From Armatimonadaceae bacterium (lineage in GTDB: Bacteria; Armatimonadota; Armatimonadia; Armatimonadales; Armatimonadaceae), in the NCBI GenBank assembly GCA_030447685.1, contig JAUJOK010000051.1, positions 1-33,617 on the forward strand: a stretch of DNA of 33,617 bases. Reading direction: 5' to 3'. This document shows positions 1 to 8,238 of this stretch, in pieces; within the stretch, counting starts at the first letter, position 1; each line of letters opens with the position of its first letter. Under the pieces are notes generated by a model. The model was not told where the DNA came from and searched no databases. It saw nothing but the letters and a program-made list of their open reading frames with translations. The position numbers and the translations under genes were made by a program.

Positions 1-51
1 CAGAACGATGGCAGCGCCCCACGGGACAATCATGATCGTATGGCTGGTCAC
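1..51 (-). CDS. N-terminus of a possible membrane protein, cut by the left edge
   Basis: An open frame begins with GTG at 51 (ATG alternative at 33) and runs off the left edge. It lies 10 bases after the stop of the response regulator, on the same strand. The 17 visible residues read MTSHTIMIVPWGAAIVL, which is hydrophobic and has a codon choice like the neighbouring genes, so it may be the start of a membrane segment. An AGG lies about 10 bases upstream of the GTG. Nothing more can be said about function, and the reading frame could be fortuitous. Confidence 0.4.
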   Translation of the reverse strand, partial: MTSHTIMIVPWGAAIVL

Positions 52-61
52 GATCTGGCAC

Positions 62-715
62 CTATACCAGCCCTTGCCGTGCCGCCAATAACGCCGCTTC
101 GGCGCGGGTGTTGACTTCCAGTTTGAAAAAGATAGACGAGATATGGTTCTTTACCGTCTTCTCCGAGATAAACAGCGTGTCGGCGATCTCGCGGTTGCGC
201 TTGCCCTTCCCGATCTCGGTCAGCACCTCGCGCTCGCGTGCCGAGAGTTCGGAAAAAACACGGTTGTCGGCGGCGCGCTGGGTGGCGACGCGCCCGAACT
301 CGGAAAGCACCCGGTTTATCAGCGACGGGTGCAGCAGTGCCTCGCCGCGCCCGACGGCGCGCACGGCCTGGAGAATCTCCTCCGGCTGGGCGTCTTTCAA
401 GACATAGCCGCGCGCCCCGGCCTTGATGGCGGCAAACACCCGCTCATCGTCGTTGTAGATGGTCAGGATGACGACGCCGACGCTGGGCATTTCGCGGCGC
501 AGCGTCTCGGTAAGCTGGATACCGTCCATCCCCGGCATGCCGATGTCGGTCAGCAAAACATCCGGTGTCTGCGCGTGGGCAACGGTCAAAGCGCGCGCGC
601 CGTCACCCGCCGTGCCGACTACCTCGATGTCGTCTTCCAGCGCCAGCAGTCGGGCCAGCATCTCCCGCGTCACCGTCTCGTCCTCGGCGATCACCAGGCG
701 CAGCTTGTTTTCCAT
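62..715 (-). CDS. NarL/FixJ-type response regulator (REC + LuxR HTH)
   Basis: This is a two-component DNA-binding response regulator of 217 residues. The receiver domain (about 1-120) shows the acidic pair in VIAEDE (11-12), the phospho-acceptor D57 in LLTDIGMPGMDG and the lysine in YVLKDA. A LuxR-type helix-turn-helix follows near the C-terminus, with LSAREREVL and ISEKTVKNHISSIF typical of the NarL family. The ATG at 715 is chosen because the receiver begins there and a GGAGG-type site lies about 12 bases upstream, inside the end of nurA. The gap to nurA is only 4 bases, so the two are probably co-translated. No cognate kinase is visible; it may lie past the left edge. Target genes are unknown. 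Confidence 0.9.
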   Translation of the reverse strand: MENKLRLVIAEDETVTREMLARLLALEDDIEVVGTAGDGARALTVAHAQTPDVLLTDIGMPGMDGIQLTETLRREMPSVGVVILTIYNDDERVFAAIKAGARGYVLKDAQPEEILQAVRAVGRGEALLHPSLINRVLSEFGRVATQRAADNRVFSELSAREREVLTEIGKGKRNREIADTLFISEKTVKNHISSIFFKLEVNTRAEAALLAARQGLV

Positions 716-719
716 CTTT

Positions 720-1928
720 TTACAGCGCCTCCGTGCGGTAGGAGTGGGCGACGAGCGAGACGTAATCGCCGAGGCCGCCGTCGGCAAGATCGAAGTTGAC
801 GGCGGTTCGCAGGGCGGTCAGCGCGTCCCCAACCGACTTTGCCATGCGGTCGGCGACCCACTGCGGGTACGGCTCGCGTATTTCGGGAGACACCACCTGC
901 GTCCGTAACGCCGAAAGCGTGGCGGCAAGCAGCGCGGGCGTGGCGGCGACCTCGGGCTTTATCTCCAGACGAAACGCGGGCGACCAGACGTGCGGCTTGA
1001 AGTAGGTGACTAATAGCCGGTCGTCCCGCACCCGCTCAATCGCCGCGTTCAGGCTTTCGCGGACGGCTTCGCGGGCGACATCCGGCGGGGTCAAGCCCTC
1101 GATACGCTTGGCAAGCCAGTTAGACTTGCTTTGCTGGGTGAGCGCGACCGGTTGCGGGTCCGTATATTCGCCCGGCTCCAGCAGCAGGCTCATCGTCGTG
1201 CGGTCATCCAGGCCAAGTCCGGGGCCGCGCACCTCGGGCGGCAGCCAGGTATGCGCCAGGTCGCGCGAGCCGTCATACTTGACCACGGCGACACACTGCG
1301 GCGCATCCATGACCTCGGCAAGCGCGGCGGCGGTGTCGTATTTTGTCACTGCGTCGGCGATCTCACTGCGAAGCGACTCCTGCGCGACGCCAAGCATGGC
1401 ATTGAGCGCTATAACCGGGGTCAGGTGCGCGCCGTCCAGAAAAACGATGTCGTGCGGCGCGCAGCGGGCGACGCTCAGTTCCAGCGCGGTCATGATGCCC
1501 CGGCAGGTGCGGGCGGTATCGTCGCCTTCATGGGGCAGCGTGCTTTGCCAGGCCGCGTATTGGATGCCCGGCCAGTGCGTCACCGGGTCGTCGGTCAGCC
1601 CTTCGATACCGACGGCGACGGCCAGCGCGGTATCGGCCCCCATGCTTTTCTCGATAGCTGCCCCGCCGTCCACGGCGGCCACGGAACGCGCGGAAACCGG
1701 CGGCAGATCGTCGGAGCGGCGGATGCGGCCAGCGGCCAGCAGCGCGTCGCGCATGGCGTCGCGGCGCTCGTCCACGCGGGTGAACAGGCCGCGCACGGCG
1801 TCGGCGACCTCGGCGGTGCGTCCGAGCACGGTCTGCAGGACCTCGTCCGGCAAGTCCGCGTAGGGATGAGAATCGAAAAGGGGAGATGGTCGAGCAGCGC
1901 GCATGATTTCCTCGTAGACCGGAAGCAT
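720..1928 (-). CDS. NurA domain nuclease
   Basis: The 402-residue protein resembles the NurA family, nucleases that in archaea and some bacteria work with the HerA ATPase in DNA end resection. Visible signs are the conserved acidic patch AAVDGGAAIE (D87), a second acidic motif VFLDGAHLTP in the middle of the protein and VKYDGSRDLA further on; these are expected to hold the metal-binding aspartates. The length suits a bacterial NurA. The ATG at 1928 has only a weak AGG upstream. HerA, usually adjacent, is not next to it in this window; the following gene is a response regulator. Assignment rests on motif pattern and general layout, so the family call is good while the biochemical role is inferred. 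Confidence 0.75.
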   Translation of the reverse strand: MLPVYEEIMRAARPSPLFDSHPYADLPDEVLQTVLGRTAEVADAVRGLFTRVDERRDAMRDALLAAGRIRRSDDLPPVSARSVAAVDGGAAIEKSMGADTALAVAVGIEGLTDDPVTHWPGIQYAAWQSTLPHEGDDTARTCRGIMTALELSVARCAPHDIVFLDGAHLTPVIALNAMLGVAQESLRSEIADAVTKYDTAAALAEVMDAPQCVAVVKYDGSRDLAHTWLPPEVRGPGLGLDDRTTMSLLLEPGEYTDPQPVALTQQSKSNWLAKRIEGLTPPDVAREAVRESLNAAIERVRDDRLLVTYFKPHVWSPAFRLEIKPEVAATPALLAATLSALRTQVVSPEIREPYPQWVADRMAKSVGDALTALRTAVNFDLADGGLGDYVSLVAHSYRTEAL

Positions 1929-2021
1929 CCGTACCTGAATTCACCGATCCCTGCTGGTTTTCCTGCCCGTCGGGCGCGGCGGCAACCGTCTGCCATGAAG
2001 GAACTGACCGTAAATGATCTG

Positions 2022-2819
2022 TCAGGATTCCATTATCGGCAACGGTTCGGCGGAAGGAACGGCTTTCAAACGGCGGCCCGCCGGGTCGAAAATCCGGTAA
2101 TGGCGCAGGCCCCAGCGATGCAGGCGGAACTGGAGCGCGGTATGGAGGACGCCCAGGCCGTAGATGACGGACCGCCGAAAGTTGATCGAGGAGGCTTCCG
2201 CGAAATATTTGGTCGGGCAGGAAATCTCACCGATGCGAAAGCCGAAGAAGGCCGCTTGCGCCAGCATCTGGTTGTCGAAAACGAAGTCGTCGGAGTTCTC
2301 TTCCAGCGGCAGCGTTTCCAATACTTTGCGGGAAAAGGTACGGTAGCCCGTGTGGTACTCGGACAGCTTTATGCCCAGCAGCACGTTTTCGACGGCGGTG
2401 AGAAAGCGGTTGGAAACGTATTTATAAAAGGGCATGCCGCCCTTGAGCGCGCCAGTGCCCAGGATGCGCGACCCCAGGACCACGTCGAACTCGCCCGAGG
2501 CGACCAGCCAGGCCATCGCCCCGATCAGCTTCGGCGAATACTGATAGTCCGGGTGGAGCATAATGACAATATCCGCTCCCCGGCGCAGCGCCTCGGTGTA
2601 ACAGGTCTTTTGATTGCCGCCGTATCCCCGGTTCGTGGGATGAACGATAAAAGGGATGCCCAGGCGGCGCGCTTCTGCCACCGTATCGTCGCGCGATGCG
2701 TCATCCACCAGCAGGAATTCATCCACGACTCCCGGCGGAACGTCTTTCAGCGTTTGTTCCAGCGTCTTCGCTGCGTTGTAGGCGGGCAGCACCACCACAA
2801 CGCGTTTGCCATTGGTCAT
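2022..2819 (-). CDS. Family 2 glycosyltransferase (dolichol-phosphate mannose synthase-like)
   Basis: The 265-residue protein is a GT-A fold glycosyltransferase that would move a sugar from a nucleotide sugar to a lipid or glycan acceptor at the cytoplasmic face of the membrane. The N-terminus has [13 protein letters not shown], then [11 protein letters not shown], the NRGYGGNQ loop and the metal site region [13 protein letters not shown] (HPD in place of DxD). The second half has [17 protein letters not shown] and [14 protein letters not shown], typical of the DPM1/DPG-like subgroup. No membrane segments follow the catalytic domain. It starts 24 bases after the clpS stop with no clear ribosome site, so translation probably depends on coupling. 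The acceptor cannot be told from sequence. Confidence 0.88.
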   Translation of the reverse strand: MTNGKRVVVVLPAYNAAKTLEQTLKDVPPGVVDEFLLVDDASRDDTVAEARRLGIPFIVHPTNRGYGGNQKTCYTEALRRGADIVIMLHPDYQYSPKLIGAMAWLVASGEFDVVLGSRILGTGALKGGMPFYKYVSNRFLTAVENVLLGIKLSEYHTGYRTFSRKVLETLPLEENSDDFVFDNQMLAQAAFFGFRIGEISCPTKYFAEASSINFRRSVIYGLGVLHTALQFRLHRWGLRHYRIFDPAGRRLKAVPSAEPLPIMES

Positions 2820-2843
2820 CGGAGCGGGTGGGGGAATCCAAAC

Positions 2844-3161
2844 TTACGCCCGGTCGGTTTCGACCTGAAGGCGGATCGAGGCGATAATGCGCGCGACGCG
2901 GTCACATTCTTCCTGACTGCCGGAAAAGCAGATAGCGCGGCCCTTCGTATGCACTTCCAGGGCGATAGCTTCCGCTTTTTCCAGTGAGCATCCCGTCGCC
3001 TTCTGGAGGATCATTTCGACATCGTCGAACGTGTGGCAGTCGCAGTCATACAGGATGACGATCCACGGGCCGGAGATTTCGGCTCCGTCGCGGATGTCGT
3101 TATATTCCTCCAGCCCCGGCATATCGAGGAGGCCGGGTCGCTCCACAGTTTCCGTCGCCAT
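2844..3161 (-). CDS. clpS: ClpS, ATP-dependent Clp protease adaptor
   Basis: ClpS binds N-degron substrates and hands them to the ClpA or ClpC unfoldase. The 105-residue protein has the family pattern: PWIVILYDCDCHTFDDV at the start of the folded domain (the usual NDD of the binding pocket reads DCD here), then a helix ILQKATGCSLEKAEAIALEVHTKGRAICFSG and ECDRVARIIASIRL. The ATG at 3161 is preferred over one 14 codons upstream because GGAAGG sits 7 bases before it and because the extra residues are unlike the family. No clpA or clpC is nearby. The gene sits in the run of minus-strand genes with the glycosyltransferase directly behind it. Confidence 0.88.
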   Translation of the reverse strand: MATETVERPGLLDMPGLEEYNDIRDGAEISGPWIVILYDCDCHTFDDVEMILQKATGCSLEKAEAIALEVHTKGRAICFSGSQEECDRVARIIASIRLQVETDRA

Positions 3162-3222
3162 GCGATTACCTTCCCTTGCGCGGTGGATAAATGACCTCAC
3201 CATTGTACCATACGGGCCGGCG

Positions 3223-3922
3223 TTAGCCGTTGTCCGCGCCGGGCGGCGGTGGTGGCTGCCATAACAGCGGCCCGAAGTGGCGGGCGCGCGGCAAAAACGC
3301 GCCGAAAGCGGCGGCGACTTGTGTCCGTTCCCCGGCAGTAGGAAAGCCTCTCAGCCCGGCGCGGCGGCTGATACGATGCAGGCTTTCGGTCAGGCCGTCG
3401 TCTTCTGCGTACTCGTAGAGATAACGCGCCGCTGTGAAACGAGCCAGAACGGCAGGGAGTTCCGGCAATGGCTGCTGTCCCAGAAGCGATTCAGCGGCGG
3501 CGGCGATGTCCTTGGGGCGGGTGTGGTCGAACTGCGCGTAAAAATGGTCGGCAAGCGTCGTATCGTCGCGAAGCAGCACGGCGTCCAGAGCCAGTTCTAC
3601 AAAGACGTGCGCCAGAAAAAACACCCGCGCGCGGCGCGGCGGGTTCGTTTCCTGCTTCGACAGCCAGCGCGCGGCGCGCAGCAGGCCGCTGCCTCGGCCA
3701 TCGCCTGATGAAACTCCGGCGCGGCATGAAAGCGCCGATCCGTGGCAAGGTGGAGCGCGACGCCGCGCGCCACATTGCCGGGGGGAGCATCGGCAACATG
3801 CCGGGCGCGAAGTCTGCCGCCAACCATCAGGTCCGGCAGGACGTTGCCGATGTAAAACAGCCCGACGCCCCCGGAACCGCGCGCCGGGCGACGAAATGGT
3901 GCGACAGGTAGTTGATGATCGT
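3223..3922 (-). pseudogene. Broken AcpH/DUF479-like gene with two frameshifts and no usual start
   Basis: Three frames together spell one protein of roughly 230 residues. Frame one gives INYLSHHFVARRAVPG (from about 3919), frame two continues with LFYIGNVLPDLMVGG and VALHLATDRRFHAAPEFHQAM, and frame three gives LLRAARWLSKQ, FFLAHVFVELALDAVLL and the rest to the stop at 3223. The first shift falls at a C5 run (3868-3872), the second near 3680-3700. The expected start position carries ACG or ATC (3922-3917) after AAAGG, not ATG, GTG or TTG. The order of an NYLSHH start, a GN-LPDL motif, a TDRRFH motif and an FLAHVFVELALD motif recalls ACP phosphodiesterase AcpH; that functional link is tentative. 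The reconstruction is seen directly. Whether it is decay or sequencing error is not. Confidence 0.75.
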
Positions 3923-3936
3923 GCGCCTTTAGCGGC

Positions 3937-4971
3937 TCAGCAGGCCGCGCGCACCGACACCAGAACCGCGGCCAGAAAAATGGCGAACCCGGACCCGTAA
4001 ATAAGGGCGATCTTTTCGTCACGGGTGAAAGCAGCATGCTTCTTATTGGCGATAAGCACCGCCAGACCCATTGGCACCAGCGCCGGTACGGGAAGGCCGG
4101 TTAGCTGCACAATCGTCAGCGCCCCCGCAAGCAGGGAGAAAAGCCAGATCAGGGTGCCCCGCTCCGGCAGTCGGAGCAAAGCGATGGCCGAAAGAAACAC
4201 GGCCATAAAAAGAACGTCCGCCGGGCCGATAGTGACGTACGATAGGGGCGGGGGCAGCGGGCGTAAACCCGGCATCGGGGCAGCGCCCCCGCCGACGGAC
4301 ACGGCGGCAATAGTCTGCGGCGCTTTGCGCAGCAGGATCGCCACGGTTCCCATCGTCACCATGACGATGTCGAAAAAGATGACCGCGCCCGCCGCCGCCA
4401 GCAGCGTATTGGCGTGACGGATAACCCGTCCGATGGCCGCGCCCACAATGGCCGCCGACGCCGGGACGAAAAAGTTGTTCGCGGTGAAACTCAGCCAGAG
4501 CGGCCCGCGCACCTTAAGGCTGCCCAGGTACAGGTTCGCCGCCAGGGGAGCGGCGAGGGCGATGCCGATGATCAGCAGCATCGCCGTACTGTGCGGCAGA
4601 CGCGCGGCGCTGCGGGCAGCCAGCAGCACGGCCAGAAGCAGGCAGAGCAGATATGCTACGCCCAGAGCATCGGCGACGAAGCCCTCACGCGGCAAGCCCG
4701 GAAACACCTGCCGCGCAAACCGGTTGATGATGCCCAGCGCCGACGCGACCAGCAGCCACAGCACCAGATCGAACCAGGCGCTGCCGGGCGGGGCGCTTTG
4801 CAGCGGAGCAGGCGCGGGGGGAGGGGTAGCGTCGGATGGCGCGTCCCAAGACGCCTCCCCGGAGGGCTGCGTCCTATCCGGCTCAGACGGCGCAGCGGCG
4901 GCGCTATCCTCCGTGCGCTTCACGCGAACGAATCTGCCCTGCACGAAGGGTACGTAGTGCAACAGCGTCAT
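3937..4971 (-). CDS. Polytopic membrane protein with presenilin/SPP-like FD, GPAD and PAL motifs
   Basis: The protein has a cytoplasm-type N-terminus rich in Pro, Ala and acidic residues (about 20-65), then eight or nine hydrophobic segments. Numbering from the ATG at 4977, one segment contains FFD (D203), a later one begins IGPADVLF (D254), and a further one holds VPAL (298-300). This order and spacing (51 residues between the aspartates, 44 from the second to PAL) match the YD / GxGD / PAL layout of presenilins and signal peptide peptidases, although the third glycine of GxGD is alanine here. The second ATG (4971) is preferred because AAGGA overlaps the first. It heads the minus-strand run, back to back with the ANTAR regulator. 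A non-enzymatic membrane protein is the alternative. Confidence 0.8.
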   Translation of the reverse strand: MTLLHYVPFVQGRFVRVKRTEDSAAAAPSEPDRTQPSGEASWDAPSDATPPPAPAPLQSAPPGSAWFDLVLWLLVASALGIINRFARQVFPGLPREGFVADALGVAYLLCLLLAVLLAARSAARLPHSTAMLLIIGIALAAPLAANLYLGSLKVRGPLWLSFTANNFFVPASAAIVGAAIGRVIRHANTLLAAAGAVIFFDIVMVTMGTVAILLRKAPQTIAAVSVGGGAAPMPGLRPLPPPLSYVTIGPADVLFMAVFLSAIALLRLPERGTLIWLFSLLAGALTIVQLTGLPVPALVPMGLAVLIANKKHAAFTRDEKIALIYGSGFAIFLAAVLVSVRAAC

Positions 4972-5000
4972 TGACATCCTTGCTGGGTTTCGTATACAAT
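4971..5000 (+). promoter_or_regulatory. Sigma-70-type promoter of the ANTAR two-component operon
   Basis: TTGACA (4971-4976) and TACAAT (4995-5000) are separated by 18 bases. The expected start point near 5007 leaves a leader of about 55 bases, in which AGGGACTT (5013-5020) and AAGCCCT (5024-5030) can pair into a small bulged hairpin. The -35 box overlaps the start codon of the divergent membrane protein gene. Confidence 0.7.
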
Positions 5001-5060
5001 ACCTCGTTATGGAGGGACTTGAGAAGCCCTCGGTGCCGGTTTATTGAAGGGAGTACCGAA

Positions 5061-5636
5061 GTGGAAGCACTCCGGATTGTGATAGCCGAAGACGAGCCAT
5101 TGATCCGAATGGACTTGCGGCGGACGCTGGAAAACATGGGCCATATCGTCATCGGTGAGGCGGGTGACGGGGCGCGGGCGGTGGAACTGGCCCGCGAGAT
5201 GAAGCCCGACATCGCGATTCTGGACATCAAAATGCCGGAGATGGACGGCATCGATGCGGCCAAGGTAATCTCCACCGAAGGCATTGCGCCCGTTTTGCTG
5301 CTTACGGCCTATTCCCAGCGTGATCTGGTGGAGCGCGCCCGTGACGCGGGCGTCTTCGCCTATCTCGTAAAGCCGTTCAAGGAAACCGATCTGATGCCGC
5401 AGATCGAGATCGCCATTGCGCGGTACGAAGAGTTTTTAGAGCTGGAAAAAGAGGTCTCGGACCTCGAGAACAAGCTGGAAACGCGCAAGGCGGTAGACCG
5501 CGCCAAGGGCATTCTAATGGACCAATACGGCCTTAAGGAGCAGGATGCCTTCCGCCGTATCCAGGTGCAGAGCATGAACACGCGCAAATCCATGCGCGAG
5601 ATTGCCGAAGCGATCATCATCGCCAACTCCGTCTGA
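5061..5636 (+). CDS. ANTAR-domain response regulator (PdtaR-like)
   Basis: The 191-residue protein is an RNA-binding antiterminator-type regulator. The receiver domain (1-120) has the acidic pair in VIAEDEP, phospho-acceptor D55 in LDIKMPEMDG, and the lysine in LVKPFKE. A coiled linker (LELEKEVSDLENKLETRKAV) leads to a C-terminal ANTAR domain (about 130-185) with VDRAKGILMDQYGLKEQDAFRRIQ, the family's AKG-L core. ANTAR proteins bind paired hairpins in leader RNAs and prevent termination when phosphorylated. The GTG at 5061 is chosen because GAAGGGAG stands 7 bases before it and the receiver begins there; in-frame codons run further upstream but make no sense as protein. The kinase gene follows after 18 bases. 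Confidence 0.92.
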   Translation: MEALRIVIAEDEPLIRMDLRRTLENMGHIVIGEAGDGARAVELAREMKPDIAILDIKMPEMDGIDAAKVISTEGIAPVLLLTAYSQRDLVERARDAGVFAYLVKPFKETDLMPQIEIAIARYEEFLELEKEVSDLENKLETRKAVDRAKGILMDQYGLKEQDAFRRIQVQSMNTRKSMREIAEAIIIANSV

Positions 5637-5654
5637 GAAGAAGAGGACGAGCGA

Positions 5655-7388
5655 TTGCGTCTTCCGCTAAAGGAACTGCTGCTGGGTGAAGCCCACTCGG
5701 ATGTCGCCCGTCTGCTGCAAAAGCGTGAAGCGGAATTGGAAGACGCCCGCATCCGCATCCGTCAGTTGGAGTCGGCGCTGGACGCCCGCGCGGCGGAAAC
5801 CGCCGCGCTGCGGCGAATCGGCGAGGCGATGGGGCACGTGATCAGCACGGAGGAGATGCTGCGCCTCGTGGCCGACGTGGGCAGGCAGGTGACGGGAACG
5901 GAATCGTCCCTGATCTACCTGTTCAACGATACGCGCGATGAGCTTATCCTGCGGGCCGTCACCGACGAAGACCTGGGCGATGTCGTCGGCAAGATCCGGG
6001 TCAAGATCGGCGAAGGCATCACCGGTATCGTCGCCCGCGACAAGGAGCATATTGCCATCGCCGCTGAAGCGTGGCATGACGAGCGCTTTCGCTTTTTCCC
6101 CGGCCTCCATGAAGACCGGTTTCAGAGCCTCCTGTGCGTGCCCCTGATCTGGCGCAGCGAGGTGATCGGGGTCATCAACGTGCGCACCCGCGCCCCGCGC
6201 GACTACACGAAGACCCAGGTGCAGCTTCTTGCCGCCATCGCCTCCCAGGTGGCCGGGGCCATCGAAACCTCGCGCATGGCCTCCTCGGTGGAAAAGCGCA
6301 CCTCGCACCTGTCCACGGTCGCTGAAGTCAGCCGTACCATCACCTCCAACCTGTATCTGGACGAGATTCTTCAGCTTGCCGTCGCGGCCACGGCGCAGAC
6401 GATGAACTTCAAGATCGTCGCCCTGCTCCTGCTCGACCCCGACAAGAACGAGCTGGTGCTGAAGGCGACCCAGTCCAATTCGCGCGATTATGTCAAGAAG
6501 CCCAACCTGCCCCTCGGGGAAAGCATCGCCGGGCGCGCGCTCACCGAGGGGCGGACAATTACCGTTCTGGACGTGAAGCGGACTTCGGAATACCGCTATC
6601 CTGAGATCGCCAAGCGCGAGGGGCTGACCTCACTGGCGTGCGTGCCGCTGACGGTGCGCGAGCGGGTGATCGGCGTGCTCAATTGTTACACGGAAAAGCT
6701 GCATGTCTTCACCGAGGACGAGATAGCCGTTCTGACGACGCTGGGTAATCAGGTGGCCGTCGCCATTGAAAACTCCAAGCTGATGGTAAAAGGCGCGCTG
6801 CTTCAGGAGATGCACCACCGCGTCAAAAACAACCTGCAAACTATCGCCTCGCTGCTGCGCCTGCAAACGCGCTACGCCGCCGACCGCTCACCGGTCGAGG
6901 TGCTGAACGAAAGCATCAGCCGGGTCATGGCCGTGGCCGCCGTGCACGACCTGCTGGCGCGTGAAGACCTGGACACCATCTCCGTCCGCAAGATCGCCAA
7001 CTCCATAGTCACCACCACCCAGCAAAGCTTCACCCTGCCCGGAAAGCATATCACCATGCGTGTCGAGGGGCCGGAACTGCTGCTGGGGTCGAACAAGGCC
7101 AATTCCGTCGCGCTCATTTTAAACGAACTGGTTCAGAACGCGGCGGAACACGGCTTCGAGCACGCCTCCGCCGGCTCCATCCTGGTGCGCATCCGCGAAG
7201 ACGGGGAGCGGTGCCGCCTGGAGGTGCGTAACGACGGCGACCCGCTTCCCCCCGGCTTCGACCCTCGCAAATCCTCCAGCCTTGGCCTGCAGATCGTCGA
7301 ATCACTTGCGCGCGGCGACCTGAACGGCGACTTTACGCTCGCCTCGGAAGGCAGCGAAACCGTGGCCGTGGTCGCCTTCCCACGATAA
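5655..7388 (+). CDS. GAF-GAF sensor histidine kinase, HisKA_2 type (PdtaS-like)
   Basis: The 577-residue soluble kinase is the likely partner of the ANTAR regulator just upstream. An N-terminal coiled coil (about 15-50) precedes two GAF domains (about 65-205 and 225-370), which would sense a small ligand. The dimerisation region carries the HisKA_2 signature EMHHRVKNNLQTIASLLRLQ with the phospho-accepting histidine at 387-388, and the ATPase domain shows the N-box NELVQNAAEHG and the G-box SLGLQIVESLA. No membrane segment is present, so the signal is intracellular. The TTG at 5655 has GAGGA 8 bases upstream and gives the expected N-terminus. The order regulator-then-kinase and the GAF content match actinobacterial PdtaR/PdtaS closely; the ligand is not evident. 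Confidence 0.92.
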   Translation: MRLPLKELLLGEAHSDVARLLQKREAELEDARIRIRQLESALDARAAETAALRRIGEAMGHVISTEEMLRLVADVGRQVTGTESSLIYLFNDTRDELILRAVTDEDLGDVVGKIRVKIGEGITGIVARDKEHIAIAAEAWHDERFRFFPGLHEDRFQSLLCVPLIWRSEVIGVINVRTRAPRDYTKTQVQLLAAIASQVAGAIETSRMASSVEKRTSHLSTVAEVSRTITSNLYLDEILQLAVAATAQTMNFKIVALLLLDPDKNELVLKATQSNSRDYVKKPNLPLGESIAGRALTEGRTITVLDVKRTSEYRYPEIAKREGLTSLACVPLTVRERVIGVLNCYTEKLHVFTEDEIAVLTTLGNQVAVAIENSKLMVKGALLQEMHHRVKNNLQTIASLLRLQTRYAADRSPVEVLNESISRVMAVAAVHDLLAREDLDTISVRKIANSIVTTTQQSFTLPGKHITMRVEGPELLLGSNKANSVALILNELVQNAAEHGFEHASAGSILVRIREDGERCRLEVRNDGDPLPPGFDPRKSSSLGLQIVESLARGDLNGDFTLASEGSETVAVVAFPR

Positions 7389-7539
7389 CAGCCTTTCACA
7401 AGAGGGGCTAACGTGTCTTGACAGATTATAGATAGAGCAACGGCGAATCTATGGTGAGTAACATTGGTTTAGAGACTTTCCCTTTCTCCCCTACGAAGTG
7501 CGTGCACTGCATTGAGGCTGCTATTACGGGAGTGAACTC

Positions 7540-8157
7540 ATGCGTTTTGTAGAACCCGAGTTGGACGACCCAATGAAGCACCCTAAAGCGGTGCGGCGAG
7601 CCATGGCTCAGCAACAGCAGGCCGTGCGGCAGGCGTTTCTTGACCACAACGAGCGCATCCGTCCGCTCCTGCCGCCGCCGCTTCAGCGGCTTCAAGAGGC
7701 GTACATCCATGACGCCCGGATCAGGTCGCTGCGGATCGATGTTGCGGAACGGACACTCCAGCTATGCCTGTTCTGCTGCGACTCGCCGGGATGCTTTGAT
7801 CTGAACCTTGAATACAAAGACATTCAACTCACCAGTCAGGAGACCAGTCTCCTTTGTTTTGTCGCCCACGAAGAAAGTTCGGAGATATATTGGGGCGAGG
7901 TAGACATAGAGGAGAGCACGAGTTCTCCTGTATTCATCCACCGCATTTTGTGGCAGACACGAATCCCTACCGACCGTGACCCGGCCCAGGGCTACACGTA
8001 CATGCTGACGCCGGAGATCGAACTGCGATTCGGCGACTTCGAGATGCAGGTCGCCCCAAATCCAGAAGGAAAATTCTCACGGACCGATGACTTAATTACC
8101 GTTGTACGCGACCCAAACAAAAAGGATAACGTAGTATCTCGGTGGATCGCGCTTTGA
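7540..8157 (+). CDS. Unrecognised protein, possibly DUF4085-like
   Basis: A 205-residue soluble protein that I do not recognise with certainty. The first 65 residues are helical, with QQQQAVRQAFLDHNERIRP. A beta-rich part follows that begins YIHDARIRSLRIDVAERTLQL, a layout reminiscent of small uncharacterised families such as DUF4085 in which an HDA motif opens a beta domain. It has no signal peptide or membrane segment. GGGAG lies 7 bases before the ATG at 7540. It stands alone between the kinase and the sugar cluster, with about 150 and 130 non-coding bases on either side. Codon use looks a little less GC-biased than in its neighbours, which may mean later acquisition. Confidence 0.75.
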   Translation: MRFVEPELDDPMKHPKAVRRAMAQQQQAVRQAFLDHNERIRPLLPPPLQRLQEAYIHDARIRSLRIDVAERTLQLCLFCCDSPGCFDLNLEYKDIQLTSQETSLLCFVAHEESSEIYWGEVDIEESTSSPVFIHRILWQTRIPTDRDPAQGYTYMLTPEIELRFGDFEMQVAPNPEGKFSRTDDLITVVRDPNKKDNVVSRWIAL

Positions 8158-8173
8158 CAGAGCGATAATCATG

Positions 8174-8209
8174 CCCGGCTTCGCTTCTTGGGCAAAAGGC
8201 GAAGCCGGG
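8174..8209. repeat. Perfect 11-bp inverted repeat (hairpin)
   Basis: CCCGGCTTCGC (8174-8184) is exactly complementary to GCGAAGCCGGG (8199-8209), with a 14-base spacer. It lies 16 bases after the stop of the preceding gene. No T-run follows on the plus strand, so it is a weak candidate terminator or an RNA-stabilising hairpin. Confidence 0.6.
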
Positions 8210-8238
8210 GCTAGGCTCGTCTCTCCGCAGCCTTCGTT

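Noticed and set aside
1131..2987. Long open frame of 618 codons on the plus strand
   Set aside because: It lies opposite nurA and the glycosyltransferase and its residue composition (Arg, Gly, His, Gln rich, no fold motifs) is that of an antisense shadow in GC-rich DNA.
7390..7440. TTGACA near 7419 as a promoter of the gene at 7540
   Set aside because: No acceptable -10 box lies 16-19 bases downstream.
8174..8209. Calling the 11-bp hairpin a rho-independent terminator
   Set aside because: It has no T-run on either side, so only an inverted repeat is reported.
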